Source of the DNA: Bacteroidota bacterium
GTDB taxonomy: Bacteria; Bacteroidota; Bacteroidia; NS11-12g; UBA9320
Length of the DNA stretch: 64,000 nucleotides
Assembly: GCA_018700895.1 (NCBI GenBank)
Contig: JABIUV010000031.1
Location: forward strand, 98,324 to 162,323
Direction: 5' to 3'
Part shown: one piece after another, positions 17,251-28,669 of the stretch
How the letters are laid out: each line of letters begins with the position of its first letter
Position numbering within the stretch: the first letter of the stretch is position 1
Made by a program: the position numbers and the translations under genes
Notes under the pieces: generated by a model
Databases searched by the model: none
The model's input: the letters and a program-made list of their open reading frames with translations, nothing else
Told to the model about the DNA's origin: nothing

Positions 17251-19512
17251 ATGAGCGACGCACCATACCTAAATTCCTTAAATCCTGAACAAAAAGCTGC
17301 AGTATTACAAACTACTGGGCCGGTAATGATAATAGCAGGAGCGGGATCAGGCAAAACTCGTGTATTGACCTATCGCATTGCCCACCTCATTGCTACTGGT
17401 GTAGATGCTTTCAACATACTTTCACTCACCTTTACCAATAAAGCAGCTAAGGAGATGCGTCAACGAATAGAAAGTGTCGTAGGTACAGAAGCACGAAATA
17501 TATGGATGGGGACATTTCACTCTGTATTTGCCAAAATACTACGCATAGAAGCTGAAAAAATAGGCTACCCAAGCAACTTTACTATCTATGATTCTGATGA
17601 TAGTAAAAGCCTCATAAAATCTATTGTGAAAGAAATGAATCTGGATGACAAGGTGTATAAGCCTAATTACATACTATCTAGAATAAGTAATGCTAAGAAC
17701 AACCTAATACAAGCCCACGTATATCTCAAACAAAGTGAACTAGTAACCTACGACGAAACTACTGGTAGAGGAAAAATACACGAGATATACTCTGAATACG
17801 CAAAGCGATGTTTTAAGGCGGGAGCTATGGATTTTGATGATTTACTACTCAATACCTTTAAGCTACTCAACAATTTCCCTGACGTGCTACATAAGTACCA
17901 GCACAAGTTCAAATATGTAATGGTAGATGAGTATCAAGATACTAATCACTGTCAGTATATGATCGTAAAAAAACTGGCTAGTGTTTTTGAAAATATTTGT
18001 GTAGTAGGCGATGATGCTCAGAGTATATACTCATTCAGAGGAGCGACCATTAAAAACATTCTGAATTTCGAAAAGGACTATCCAGACCTAAATGTATTTA
18101 AGCTAGAACAAAACTACCGATCGAGTGATACTATAGTAAGTGCTGCAAATAGTGTAATAGCCAAAAATAAGGACCAACTACAGAAAAACGTATGGACTGA
18201 CAATCAACTAGGTAATAAGATAAGGGTTATAAGAGCAGTCACTGATAATGAGGAAGGCCGTCTTATTGCTCAAAACATTTTTGAAACCAAAATGACTGAA
18301 CAAAAGATGAATAGTGATTTTGCAATCTTGTATCGCACCAACTCCCAGTCTCGTAGTTTGGAGGAAGCCTTACGCAAATTAAACATCTCTTACCGCATAT
18401 ACGGAGGCATGAGTTTTTATCAGCGTAAAGAAATAAAGGATATTATCGCTTACTTACGTATAGTGCTCAATCAAAATGACGAACAAGCACTGAAACGAAT
18501 TATTAATTATCCTGCAAGAGGCATAGGTAAAACATCTATGGATCGAGTCACGGTTCTTGCCGCACAGGATGACAAAAGTCCTTGGGAAATCATAGCAAAT
18601 GCACATTTATACGCGGAGCTCAAAAACGCCATCCCAAAGTTCAGAAACTTTGTAAACATGGTGCAAAGCTTTATCGTAATGAACCAAACATGCAACGCTT
18701 ACGATATTGCAATGCACGTAGCTCGTTCTACCCAACTCCTTAAAATATTAAACGAGGATAAAACCATAGAAGGTATCAGTAAGTACGAAAACGTAGTAGA
18801 ATTGCTCAATGGAATCAAAGAATTTGTAGAGGACGACACCAATGAAGTGGAAAAGACACTATCAAACTACTTACAAGATATAGCACTACTTACAGACGCG
18901 GATAAGCAAGATGACCATGCGGATAATGTATCGCTAATGACCATTCACCAAAGTAAGGGACTTGAGTATAAAAACGTATTTGTAGCAGGACTAGAAGAGA
19001 ACCTGTTTCCTTCTCAAATGTCTCTAGGAAGCAGAAGTGACTTAGAAGAAGAACGCAGACTTTTTTATGTAGCCATCACTCGAGCCGAAGAAGATTTAAC
19101 ATTATCATTTGCTACATCCCGCTTCAGATTTGGCAGTCTATTGCCATGTGAGCCTAGTAGATTTATAGACGAGATAGACAATAACTACCTCCAGTTGGAA
19201 CGAAAATCGATCACCCGACCAAAGCAGACCATTGGGAATATAAGTAAGCCCTCAAGCTCAGTACCCAACCTCCGAAAAACTATAGCCAAGCAAAACCCCA
19301 GAACCGCTAATCGTCCTCCTGCTCTAGAAAATTTTGAAGCAGAAGCCATGGATGATATTCAAGTAAATATGCGAGTAGAGCACCAGCGATTTGGCAAAGG
19401 AATGGTAACCAAGTTAGAGGGGGAAGCTAGTTCTATGAAGGCAACTATTATATTTGAAGAGTTTGGTGAGAAAACCTTAGTACTGAAATTCGCTAAACTA
19501 CGAAAATTGTAA
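17251..19512 (+). CDS. pcrA: UvrD/PcrA-type superfamily 1 DNA helicase
   Basis: The 753-residue protein is a 3'-5' ATP-dependent DNA helicase of the UvrD/PcrA/Rep group used in repair and in clearing replication obstacles. Motif I is GAGSGKT (residues 30-36), motif II VMVDEYQDTN, motif III GDDAQSIYSFRGA, motif IV EQNYRSS, motif V TIHQSKGLEY, motif VI FYVAITRAEEDL. A C-terminal Tudor-like segment (RFGKGMVTKLEG to LKFAKLRKL) matches the RNA-polymerase-interacting tail of PcrA. Naming it PcrA rather than UvrD is convention. Confidence 0.95.
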   Translation: MSDAPYLNSLNPEQKAAVLQTTGPVMIIAGAGSGKTRVLTYRIAHLIATGVDAFNILSLTFTNKAAKEMRQRIESVVGTEARNIWMGTFHSVFAKILRIEAEKIGYPSNFTIYDSDDSKSLIKSIVKEMNLDDKVYKPNYILSRISNAKNNLIQAHVYLKQSELVTYDETTGRGKIHEIYSEYAKRCFKAGAMDFDDLLLNTFKLLNNFPDVLHKYQHKFKYVMVDEYQDTNHCQYMIVKKLASVFENICVVGDDAQSIYSFRGATIKNILNFEKDYPDLNVFKLEQNYRSSDTIVSAANSVIAKNKDQLQKNVWTDNQLGNKIRVIRAVTDNEEGRLIAQNIFETKMTEQKMNSDFAILYRTNSQSRSLEEALRKLNISYRIYGGMSFYQRKEIKDIIAYLRIVLNQNDEQALKRIINYPARGIGKTSMDRVTVLAAQDDKSPWEIIANAHLYAELKNAIPKFRNFVNMVQSFIVMNQTCNAYDIAMHVARSTQLLKILNEDKTIEGISKYENVVELLNGIKEFVEDDTNEVEKTLSNYLQDIALLTDADKQDDHADNVSLMTIHQSKGLEYKNVFVAGLEENLFPSQMSLGSRSDLEEERRLFYVAITRAEEDLTLSFATSRFRFGSLLPCEPSRFIDEIDNNYLQLERKSITRPKQTIGNISKPSSSVPNLRKTIAKQNPRTANRPPALENFEAEAMDDIQVNMRVEHQRFGKGMVTKLEGEASSMKATIIFEEFGEKTLVLKFAKLRKL

Positions 19513-19569
19513 CTACCTTAGATAGCAAGATTCAATTTCTGTAACATCAAAATCAAATCAAAAATAACT

Positions 19570-19577
19570 ACCTTTGG
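19570..19577 (+). promoter_or_regulatory. -7 promoter box of the CapD/FlaA1-like gene
   Basis: TACCTTTG is a perfect TAnnTTTG box. Transcription would start near 19584, downstream of the TTG at the far end of the open frame (about 19574), so translation must begin at ATG 19598. Confidence 0.65.
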
Positions 19578-19597
19578 TTCATTATGTACACCCTATT

Positions 19598-21511
19598 ATG
19601 ATACATCACTTAAAACGAATCGCACAAAATAACACACCTCGGTGGGTCGTATTGACAATTGACTTATTACTCACTGCATTTTCATTTGGTATCGCTTCAT
19701 TAGTCGCTGATGCATTCTCATACGTAAATTTTACGGCACTAGATTATATAATTCCCCTATTCACAGTGCTCTCATTTAGATTTTTTGCATTTGTGAGCAC
19801 AAAGTCTTACACAGGTATCATACGATATACAAGCACGCAGGATGCTGTTCGTATTTTTTTTGCTGTAGCGATCAGTACATTTCTTACACTCTCTCTTGAG
19901 GGTGTTTATTTTATCGCATTAGGTAAACACTTCCTTAAACCAGGAGTAATTATTATAGATGCTTTCATCCTAATAACCCTATTATCAGGATTTAGAATCA
20001 CATTTAAACAGCTATACAATCAATACGCTCCATCTACTATTAGTACTGTTAACAAAGAAGTAATAATATACGGTGCTGGAGAGGCCGGAATTATAGCCAA
20101 AAGATCATTTGAACAATATACAAAATATAGCCGAAAGGTCATTGCATTTATAGATGATAACCCAAAGCTACATGGAAAGTCTGTAGAGGGAATTAGAATA
20201 TATCCATCTAATTTGAACTTAGAGCTTATAATCACTTCACGTAAAAGCGTAGAACTTGTCATCGCTATTAATAATCTCTCTCCTAGTCGCAAGAAAAAAA
20301 TTATTGAAACTTGCTTACAGTATGCTATCAAGGTAAAGACCATACCTCCTGTTAGTGCTTGGATAAATGGAGAGTTTAGTCCTCAGAGTGTTAAATCTGT
20401 CAGAATACAAGATCTGTTAGAGAGAGAACCGATAGAACTTAGTATTACAAAAATTAAAAAAGAGCTCAAAGGTGAGATAATCTTAATCACGGGTGCTGCT
20501 GGATCTATTGGCAGTGAGATAGCCAGACAATGTCTTACTTTTAAACCAAAAAAACTCGTATTATTAGACCAAGGAGAAACACCGTTATACGAACTAGACC
20601 ACGAATTTAACAGAGCGAAAAATGTAGAAGTAGTTATTGCTAACGTATGCAACACCGCTCGTATTGACAAGGTTTTTCAACACTTCAAACCTGCATACGT
20701 CTTCCACGCTGCTGCATATAAGCATGTTCCGTTAATGGAAGACAATCCTTATGAGGCTATCAATACAAACGTTTTCGGTACTCAAAACGTTGCAAATATT
20801 GCTGTGAAGTACAAGGTGAAAAAATTTGTATTTGTAAGTACTGATAAGGCCGTAAACCCTACTAACATTATGGGAGCTAGCAAACGTATAGCTGAGATAT
20901 ACATACAATCCTTAAACTCAAAATTAAAATTAGATTCCGATAATCACACTAAGTTCGTGACGACTAGATTTGGAAATGTCTTGGGTAGTAATGGCTCGGT
21001 GATTCCATTATTCAGAAAACAAATAGAAAACGGCGGACCACTTACAGTGACTCACCCAGAAATCACACGATACTTCATGACAATCCCCGAGGCATGTCAG
21101 CTAGTGCTAGAAGCTGGCGTGATGGGCAAGGGCGGTGAGATCTACATATTTGATATGGGAGAATCTGTAAAGATCGTAGACCTCGCTCGTAAGATGATTA
21201 AATTATCAGGACTCAAAGAAGATGAAGACATCGAAATAAAGTATACAGGGCTAAGACCCGGAGAAAAGCTTAAGGAAGAACTTCTTAATGACCAAGAAAA
21301 CACTATCGGGACTCACAATCCAAAAATAATGGTTGCTCAAGTAAGTGAATACAATTATATAGAAGTGAATGAATTGATAAACGATATGTACCAAGAACGG
21401 GATAACTTAAAAAACAGTCACTTAGTTCGTACGATGAAGGCCATCGTTCCTGAATACATTAGTAACAATTCTATTTACGAAGAATTGGACAAAAAGACCA
21501 TAGAAAGCTAA
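19598..21511 (+). CDS. CapD/FlaA1-like nucleoside-diphosphate-sugar 4,6-dehydratase, membrane-bound
   Basis: From ATG 19598 the protein has 637 residues (the upstream TTG lies inside the promoter box). Four N-terminal membrane helices (about 15-135) precede a CoA-binding-like Rossmann segment (VIIYGAGEAGIIAKRSFEQ) and a second SDR domain with ILITGAAGSIGSEIARQ for NAD(P), HAAAYKHVPLMEDNP and MGASKRIAEIY. Its architecture is that of PglF/WbpM/CapD enzymes, which convert UDP-GlcNAc to 4-keto-6-deoxy sugars for surface glycans or glycoproteins. Here the catalytic Tyr position is replaced by Met-Gly in the MGASK motif, as known for this large membrane class. rfbC lies 2 kb upstream. Confidence 0.93.
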   Translation: MIHHLKRIAQNNTPRWVVLTIDLLLTAFSFGIASLVADAFSYVNFTALDYIIPLFTVLSFRFFAFVSTKSYTGIIRYTSTQDAVRIFFAVAISTFLTLSLEGVYFIALGKHFLKPGVIIIDAFILITLLSGFRITFKQLYNQYAPSTISTVNKEVIIYGAGEAGIIAKRSFEQYTKYSRKVIAFIDDNPKLHGKSVEGIRIYPSNLNLELIITSRKSVELVIAINNLSPSRKKKIIETCLQYAIKVKTIPPVSAWINGEFSPQSVKSVRIQDLLEREPIELSITKIKKELKGEIILITGAAGSIGSEIARQCLTFKPKKLVLLDQGETPLYELDHEFNRAKNVEVVIANVCNTARIDKVFQHFKPAYVFHAAAYKHVPLMEDNPYEAINTNVFGTQNVANIAVKYKVKKFVFVSTDKAVNPTNIMGASKRIAEIYIQSLNSKLKLDSDNHTKFVTTRFGNVLGSNGSVIPLFRKQIENGGPLTVTHPEITRYFMTIPEACQLVLEAGVMGKGGEIYIFDMGESVKIVDLARKMIKLSGLKEDEDIEIKYTGLRPGEKLKEELLNDQENTIGTHNPKIMVAQVSEYNYIEVNELINDMYQERDNLKNSHLVRTMKAIVPEYISNNSIYEELDKKTIES

Positions 21512-21514
21512 GAT

Positions 21515-22003
21515 CTACTTCTGCCCTTCTTCGTTTTCCCACTCAGCAAGAGTCCTAAACTGTTGAAGCAACTCAACGATGCTCACTACCGGCTCTGGTG
21601 CTAGCTTATTTTCATACGTAAGAGTAATCATATCACGCTGTTTATTCGAAAAACGAACGACGGTACTAGGCAAATCTGAATACCCCGTCATATAACTACT
21701 ATCATATGTATCCCAAGTAGCCTGTTGGGTTAAGCTCACGATCTCATTAAATAGGGAATCAGGCATAGCTGCGTGATACTCCCCTATCCTTGGCAGAAAA
21801 CGCTTGGCTGACAGCCGTACTTGTTGATTCCCATCAATGCTCATTTGATAAATAGGACATTTGCCAAAACACGGGGTTTGTTCCACGCTCAAATACCAAG
21901 ACAATCTTTCTTTATCGCTAAGTCCGCTCTTTTTGCTGGAAGAACAAGCCAAAAAAAACGCTGCAGAAAGCAGCGTTATTATCCTTTTATGGTTAACTGA
22001 CAT
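21515..22003 (-). CDS. DUF6438-type lipoprotein
   Basis: The 162-residue product has a lipoprotein signal with lipobox FFLACSSSKKSG (Cys20). The mature domain matches DUF6438: EQTPCFGKCPIYQMSIDGNQ contains the family's CxGxCP motif, followed by GEYHAAMPDSLFNEIVSL. Two closely spaced cysteines could form a disulfide or bind a ligand; function is unknown. Its ATG overlaps the lolA stop at 22003, so it is the last gene of an ftsK-lolA-DUF6438 run. Its stop is 3 bp from the convergent CapD-like gene. Confidence 0.85.
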   Translation of the reverse strand: MSVNHKRIITLLSAAFFLACSSSKKSGLSDKERLSWYLSVEQTPCFGKCPIYQMSIDGNQQVRLSAKRFLPRIGEYHAAMPDSLFNEIVSLTQQATWDTYDSSYMTGYSDLPSTVVRFSNKQRDMITLTYENKLAPEPVVSIVELLQQFRTLAEWENEEGQK

Positions 22004-22659
22004 TATCTTAAATCTATCTCAATAACCCCTGGCTTATCTTTAGGATTGAATTTAAAATAGCTATCGTTGATATTCACATTAGGTTCGAACTTGGAGATTA
22101 CATAAGTAGTTATCAATCCGTTTTTGCTAAATACTGACATCTCCTTCACTTTGTTTGCGAGCTTATCAATTCCCAATTTCACCTTAAAGTATCCTTTATT
22201 TTTATCAATCGGTGTCAACTCTACGACGTCAAGAGTTTTTGTTCCATTGGTAACCTGCCCAGCATACTTATGCATAAAACCTTTTTCGTAGATGGTGAAA
22301 ATTTCTGAAGGGTTAATATCCATTGACTTAGCGTCGAATTTAGATATCTGCACCTCATTGGCATCTTCTAGATATGTCCAGATTGTCTTTCCATCACAAA
22401 AGATTTCTTGTCCTGACATATTTACTCTGAACTTTTTACCTTTTTGATACAAAGTGCCACTTTGTTTTACGCTCGTGTTAGCCTGCTTGTTGCGAATGTT
22501 TACAGTAAACTGAGCTTTTACAGATTTGTATGATTTATACGTTTTGCTAAGTTTATTAAGCAATGCTGTGCTTCTACTATCTTGTGATTCTGAAACGGAG
22601 CTTATTGGAGCTGAAAGTATCAATCCAATTAAGCCTACTATTAGTAATGTTTTTTTCAT
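22003..22659 (-). CDS. lolA: LolA-like outer-membrane lipoprotein carrier
   Basis: The 218-residue product is a periplasmic LolA-family chaperone that moves lipoproteins from the inner to the outer membrane. A signal peptide covers about residues 1-22. The mature half-barrel begins LLNKLSKTYKSYKSVKAQF and has QSGTLYQKGKKFRVNM, FCDGKTIWTYLEDANEVQI and VELTPIDKNKGYFKVKLGID. Length is normal for the Bacteroidota version. It follows ftsK by 12 bp on the same strand, a common pairing in this phylum. Many lipoproteins in this window would be its clients. Confidence 0.92.
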   Translation of the reverse strand: MKKTLLIVGLIGLILSAPISSVSESQDSRSTALLNKLSKTYKSYKSVKAQFTVNIRNKQANTSVKQSGTLYQKGKKFRVNMSGQEIFCDGKTIWTYLEDANEVQISKFDAKSMDINPSEIFTIYEKGFMHKYAGQVTNGTKTLDVVELTPIDKNKGYFKVKLGIDKLANKVKEMSVFSKNGLITTYVISKFEPNVNINDSYFKFNPKDKPGVIEIDLR

Positions 22660-22671
22660 GGTATTAAAATT

Positions 22672-25125
22672 CTAATGAAGGTTATTCAAGAACTGTTCCA
22701 AAGCATATTCATCTGGCAACAATACTTGACGAGCCTTACTCCCTTCAAACGGGCCTACAATATTAGATGCTTCTAATTGATCTATCAAGCGACCTGCTCT
22801 ATTATATCCTACCTTTAGTCTTCTCTGTATCAAACTTGTGCTACCCTGCTGGTGCTGCACCACTATACGTGCGGCCTCCTCAAATAGGGCATCTCTATCA
22901 TTAGGGTCAAACTCCTTTGCCTCACCCTCCGCTTCTTCTCGTACCTCTGGAAGTAAATGAGCATCAGGGTAGCCACGCTGATTACCAATGAACCCTGTTA
23001 TGGTGTCTACTTCTGGTGTATCTACAAATGGACACTGGAGTCTAATCATGTCACTGCCGGTAGAGTATAACATGTCTCCTTTACCTATCAGTTGGTCTGC
23101 CCCGTTTCCATCCAAAATGGTTCTACTGTCTATCTTACTACTTACTCTAAACGCTATTCGTGCCGGGAAATTAGCTTTGATCGTACCTGTAATAATATTT
23201 ACCGATGGCCTCTGTGTAGCAAGGATTAGATGTATACCTATAGCACGAGCAAGCTGAGCAATTCTTCCAATGGGATGCTCTACTTCTTTGCCAGCAGTCA
23301 TTATCAAGTCGGCTACCTCGTCTATGATTACCACAATGTAGGGCAGATACTTATGTCCCTCCTCAGGGTTTAATTTGCGTTTTTTGAACTTATCGTTGTA
23401 CTCCTTAATATTACGTACTAAGGCAATTTGGAGCAGTGCATAACGCTCATCCATCTCTACGCACAGTGAGTTTAGAGTCGTAATTACGCGTTTGTTATCA
23501 GTGATAATAGCTTCTCCCTCACCAGGCAACTTAGCCAGGTAATGACGCTCAATTGTTTGGTATAAGGTAAGCTCCACTTTCTTAGGATCCACCATCACAA
23601 ACTTAAGCTCTGCAGGATGCTTTCGATACAATAGCGATACTATGATAGCATTCAACCCTACCGACTTACCCTGACCTGTAGCCCCTGCCATCAGCAGGTG
23701 TGGCATTTTAGCCAAATCAGCGACGTATACTTCGTTGGATATCGTTTTACCCAAGCATACAGGCAAGGCCGCGTCAGAATTTTTATACTTCGCACTATTT
23801 ATGACGGAGTGCATGCTCACTATCTCAGGTTTCTTATTTGGCACCTCTATTCCTATCGTTCCTTTACCGGGTATGGGTGCTATAATTCGGATACCTAGGG
23901 CGGCCAAACTCAATGCAATATCATCTTCCAGATTTTTTATTTTAGAAATACGTACTCCCGCCTCTGGCACTATTTCAAACAATGTTACTGTTGGCCCGAT
24001 AGTCGCTTTTATGGAGGCAATTCCTATTTTATAATTATTCAAGGTCTGAACAATCATATTCTTACTTTTCTCTAAGTCTTCCTTACTAACTTCGGTTTTA
24101 CCTCCATGACCATACTTGTTAAGAAACTCTACTTTAGGAAAAATGTAGCCTCGTAAATCTAGCCTTGGGTCAAACGGCTCATCTATACCATAATGCTCTT
24201 TATGCTTGGACTTATCTACTATTTCATCTGGCACTGACTCCTCTATTTTGAGCTCTACATCTGGTTCGGCGGCTAAATCGATTTCCTTAGCTTGAGGTGC
24301 TTCTTTATGCTCGATTAGTGCCGGTTCTTGCTTTTTAATTATTTGAGGTTCCTCTTCTTTCGTTTCCTCTATGGTAAGGGATAGGCCGCTATCTACTGTT
24401 TCTGATTGGGTAACATCGTCTGCTACAGCGATTTCGTCTTTGGCAAAGAGCGATTCATCTGGGTCAAAATTACGTTGGTTATCATCACTCGAAACTTCCT
24501 CTCCTTGCTTCTTGGCAGAGCCTCCAAGTCTATTTCTTAACGTATGCAGTAAATCTATTCCAAATGCAACGTAGAAGAAAAATATGGTTACCATAACCAG
24601 CAATAAGATTATTCCTATCGTGCCGATTAGGGATTTGGAAAACATATAAACGCCATAACCTAATAGTCCACTAAGTAACGATGAGTTCTTGCCGAAGAGC
24701 AACGCACACACAAGTGATACCCAAATACCAATAATGATTAATCTACTTGCTGTCTTAGGTTTGATTCGGAATACGCGATTGAAATATAGATTATAACCAA
24801 TGATAAAAAAAATGGGATACAACAAAAATGCTCCTATTCCTATACCATTATAAATGAAAAAATGAGCGAAAAAAGCTCCTAACTTACCCATAAAATTGGC
24901 AGGTATATTTTCAGTCAAATCAAACACAAAGTTGACTATTCCGTCATCTAAAATACTCTGATCAGCCCTCCAAGAGAATAAATAACTGACAGACGCCAGC
25001 GTTACAAACACCGAAAATAGGAGTAAAACTCCTCCGGCTATTTTGGTAAATAGTATGGCATTAAGCGAGCTACTTTTATCCGAGTCGCTCTTCGTTTTGC
25101 TTTTTTTTCGCTTCAGTAGTGGCAT
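22672..25125 (-). CDS. ftsK: DNA translocase FtsK/SpoIIIE
   Basis: The 817-residue protein pumps DNA through the closing septum and helps resolve chromosome dimers. Four N-terminal membrane helices (about 25-190) anchor it; an acidic Glu/Asp/Lys linker (about 205-310) follows. The motor domain has Walker A AGATGQGKS ending at Ser488 and Walker B YIVVIIDEVAD near 598-604. The C-terminal gamma winged helix (about 750-815, QRRLKVGYNRAGRLIDQLE) recognises KOPS-type polar sequences. The linker is short compared with E. coli. It heads the ftsK-lolA-DUF6438 operon. Confidence 0.97.
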   Translation of the reverse strand: MPLLKRKKSKTKSDSDKSSSLNAILFTKIAGGVLLLFSVFVTLASVSYLFSWRADQSILDDGIVNFVFDLTENIPANFMGKLGAFFAHFFIYNGIGIGAFLLYPIFFIIGYNLYFNRVFRIKPKTASRLIIIGIWVSLVCALLFGKNSSLLSGLLGYGVYMFSKSLIGTIGIILLLVMVTIFFFYVAFGIDLLHTLRNRLGGSAKKQGEEVSSDDNQRNFDPDESLFAKDEIAVADDVTQSETVDSGLSLTIEETKEEEPQIIKKQEPALIEHKEAPQAKEIDLAAEPDVELKIEESVPDEIVDKSKHKEHYGIDEPFDPRLDLRGYIFPKVEFLNKYGHGGKTEVSKEDLEKSKNMIVQTLNNYKIGIASIKATIGPTVTLFEIVPEAGVRISKIKNLEDDIALSLAALGIRIIAPIPGKGTIGIEVPNKKPEIVSMHSVINSAKYKNSDAALPVCLGKTISNEVYVADLAKMPHLLMAGATGQGKSVGLNAIIVSLLYRKHPAELKFVMVDPKKVELTLYQTIERHYLAKLPGEGEAIITDNKRVITTLNSLCVEMDERYALLQIALVRNIKEYNDKFKKRKLNPEEGHKYLPYIVVIIDEVADLIMTAGKEVEHPIGRIAQLARAIGIHLILATQRPSVNIITGTIKANFPARIAFRVSSKIDSRTILDGNGADQLIGKGDMLYSTGSDMIRLQCPFVDTPEVDTITGFIGNQRGYPDAHLLPEVREEAEGEAKEFDPNDRDALFEEAARIVVQHQQGSTSLIQRRLKVGYNRAGRLIDQLEASNIVGPFEGSKARQVLLPDEYALEQFLNNLH

Positions 25126-25220
25126 AGGCTATAATCAAACGAAATTAAGGGTACATCTCGTGTGAATTTATCCGGTGTTTTTCACATTACTTAGCATGTG
25201 TACTTTATTGTGTAGTATCT

Positions 25221-26897
25221 CTACCTTACTATCTCCACGATACCTTTGGCAAGTCTATCTTCTTTTTCGCAATGATACCCGTATTTTAAGACATGAAAAT
25301 ACGTGCCATCTGGCAATTCCTTTCCTTGGTTTTGGTGCCTCCCGTTCCAACCTACTTGCAGTTGCTTTGTATCAAATACACGCTCGCCATATCTATTATA
25401 TACAAGCAGATGATACATTCGCTCATTCTCTATTTCAAAGAAAAATTCTTCGTTCATACCATCTCCATTCGGCGAAAAAATAGCATCTTCAGGCTTTACA
25501 AAAGAAACTTCTTTATTGGCGGTACTCGTGCATCCAGTTGCTCTATCTATAACGTAAAGCTCTATTTTCATACAGCCCGTATCCATGTAAAAATGCTGAC
25601 TATTCTCGTTAGAGTCTCTATTACAATTTTGCTTATACCCAAAACAATTTGCGGCTTTCCCGTCTCCAAAATCCCAAAAGTAACTTGGTTTTGCTGTAGG
25701 GTATTTCTTTGTAAGGTTAAGTGTATATACGGTATCTTGAGAGACACACTGCACGGCATTGAGTGGTATAAAATCTGCAACTACGCCCACAGCACTGTAT
25801 TTTATAAACCGTGATTCTTTATCACAATTCCCTTTGGTAATGGTGAGTTTTACGTAGAAATCACCCGGTTCATTGGAACGAATATTTTGAACTATGCCTG
25901 TGCCCACTACGCCTATCAATTTCTTATCGGCATCATATAGCTCCCACTTATAACTAGCACCACCTAGGATAGAATTACTTAACACAAGGTTTTGCCCCAT
26001 ACATAATACGGTATCGGTGAGTCTATTTACATCAGGTTCAAATTTTTCAATCTTAATACCAAACTTGGCACTATACTCATTCTCACACCCATTGGTTAAC
26101 ACGACTTTTAGTGTCACTGTATAGGTTCCATCGGCAGTGTAGTTGTGACATTCTCCATCCCAGTCGGTCGTATTGGTACTCCCGTCACCATAGTCCCACT
26201 CAAAACTAGCAACACTAGCTGGCAAAGACGCAACATTGTTCGTAAAACACACCTCCTGTCCATCACAATCTGCTCCTTATACGCTACCTAAAAAGCCGGG
26301 AATAAAATCGGGTAGAATAGATATATCCTGTTGCCACTTAGCCTCACAACCTTTATCATTCACCACCTCTACGAGGATAGTATAAGGATTATTGGCTGTA
26401 CTCTGATAGCCTGTATAGCAAATATTTTTGGCGGAAGAGGGGCTATTACTTGAGGTTGTTGCCCCATTACCCCAAAGCACAATTCGTGAAGCATAACCAA
26501 TCGTGGTAGTCCCCATTGTACTGTTATCAGTAAGGCAAATATTTTGATTATTCAGACAAAAACTTGAACCATCCAAGCTAAAATCTGGCTGCGGTAAATC
26601 GTGTACGACGATATTTTTTGTGGCATTCACACTGGTGCCGTTAGCTAAGACCACTTGAACCGAAACTGTGGTGGGTCCTGGGGTAGAAAATGTATGCGAA
26701 GGACTAGCCTGGGTAGACGATAACCCATCACCAAAATCCCACGTTTGTGAGGAGGCAGTGCCACTCGTTGAGTACTGAAAAGTAATCAACTCTCCCAGAC
26801 ACACCGAAGCTGGTGATGAAATGCTAGCAGATTGCCCAAGTGCTAAGATGGGTGCCGCTATAAGAACTATTGGTAATAGAATTTTACTAATCACGGT
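25221..26897 (-). pseudogene. PKD-repeat, T9SS type B (CHU_C) surface protein interrupted by in-frame UAA
   Basis: One reading frame encodes a secreted adhesin-like protein but contains TAA at 26277-26279, between FIPGFLGSV and GADCDGQEVCFTNN, with no shift of frame. The start is best placed at GTG 26897 (VISKILLPIVLIAAPILALG, signal peptide), because an upstream ATG at 26921 lies within the eno terminator. PKD domains are seen at TWDFGDGLSSTQASPSHTF, FEWDYGDGS and YFWDFGDG. The C-terminus (AIFSPNGDGMNEEFFFEI, VYNRYGERVFD, DGTYFHVLKYG) is a gliding-motility-associated CHU_C domain for T9SS export. Reading to the end needs readthrough or a corrected base; the front half alone would lack the sorting domain. 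Confidence 0.85.
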
Positions 26898-26904
26898 AAA
26901 AAGA

Positions 26905-26936
26905 TAGGGCGAACAACTCAAAAGTTGCTCGCCCTA
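26905..26936 (-). terminator. Terminator of eno
   Basis: TAGGGCGA (26905-26912) pairs with TCGCCCTA (26929-26936), and inside it CAACT pairs with AGTTG around a CAAA loop, with one mismatch between the two stems. On the minus strand a short T run follows. It lies 20 bp after the enolase stop and just upstream of the PKD gene's GTG start, insulating the two. Confidence 0.8.
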
Positions 26937-26956
26937 CTCAAAATTTCTAATTTATT

Positions 26957-28258
<1,302 letters not shown>

Positions 28259-28285
28259 TTATTTTGTATTAGTTAAAAAGTTGTG

Positions 28286-28316
28286 CAATGATACTTGGTT
28301 TTAAGAAAAAGGACAA
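28286..28316 (-). promoter_or_regulatory. Probable eno promoter
   Basis: On the minus strand TTG is followed after 20 bp by TATCATTG, one mismatch from TAnnTTTG. Transcription would begin near 28279, giving a leader of about 36 nt before the enolase ATG. Confidence 0.45.
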
Positions 28317-28669
28317 TTTATAGATGCGTTTTTCCGAAAAGGGTAAAATGCCGTAAGGTTTGCCCTCCTTACCATATGATTAAGTGATTTCAATAAAAAC
28401 AACTTAGTGGCTACTTTATACTTACGAAGCTTCGAGCTAAGATGGAAACACAGACTATACTGATTTTCGCAGATTTTTATACATCCATAAAAACTTAAAT
28501 CGTGGCCAATTACCTTTTGAGCTTCTCGTTGAAGTAAATGATTAAGCGACATGAATAGTGAGAAATTGCGACTATCCCTTCATACTCCCAAAGCCATCGC
28601 ACTGTTATCTATTCTTTTCTCTGCTCCTCGTGAGACTCGAACTGACAATAGGAAGCTTAACTTTATTCT
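28317..28669. other. Intergenic region between carA and eno with a tRNA-like 3' fragment
   Basis: No gene can be supported in this stretch. An 83-codon minus-strand frame (28301-28552) starts MSLNHLLQREAQKVIGHDLS but has no motif and overlaps the eno promoter. At 28622-28650 the minus strand reads GTCAGTTCGAGTCTCAC then GAGGAGCA, which looks like the T arm (one stem mismatch) and acceptor end of a tRNA; no matching 5' half with GCTCCTC is present within 100 bp, so it is at most a remnant. Confidence 0.4.

Noticed and set aside
28301..28552. 83-codon minus-strand ORF upstream of eno
   Set aside because: Overlaps the probable eno promoter, odd composition, no recognisable family; kept only as part of the intergenic note.
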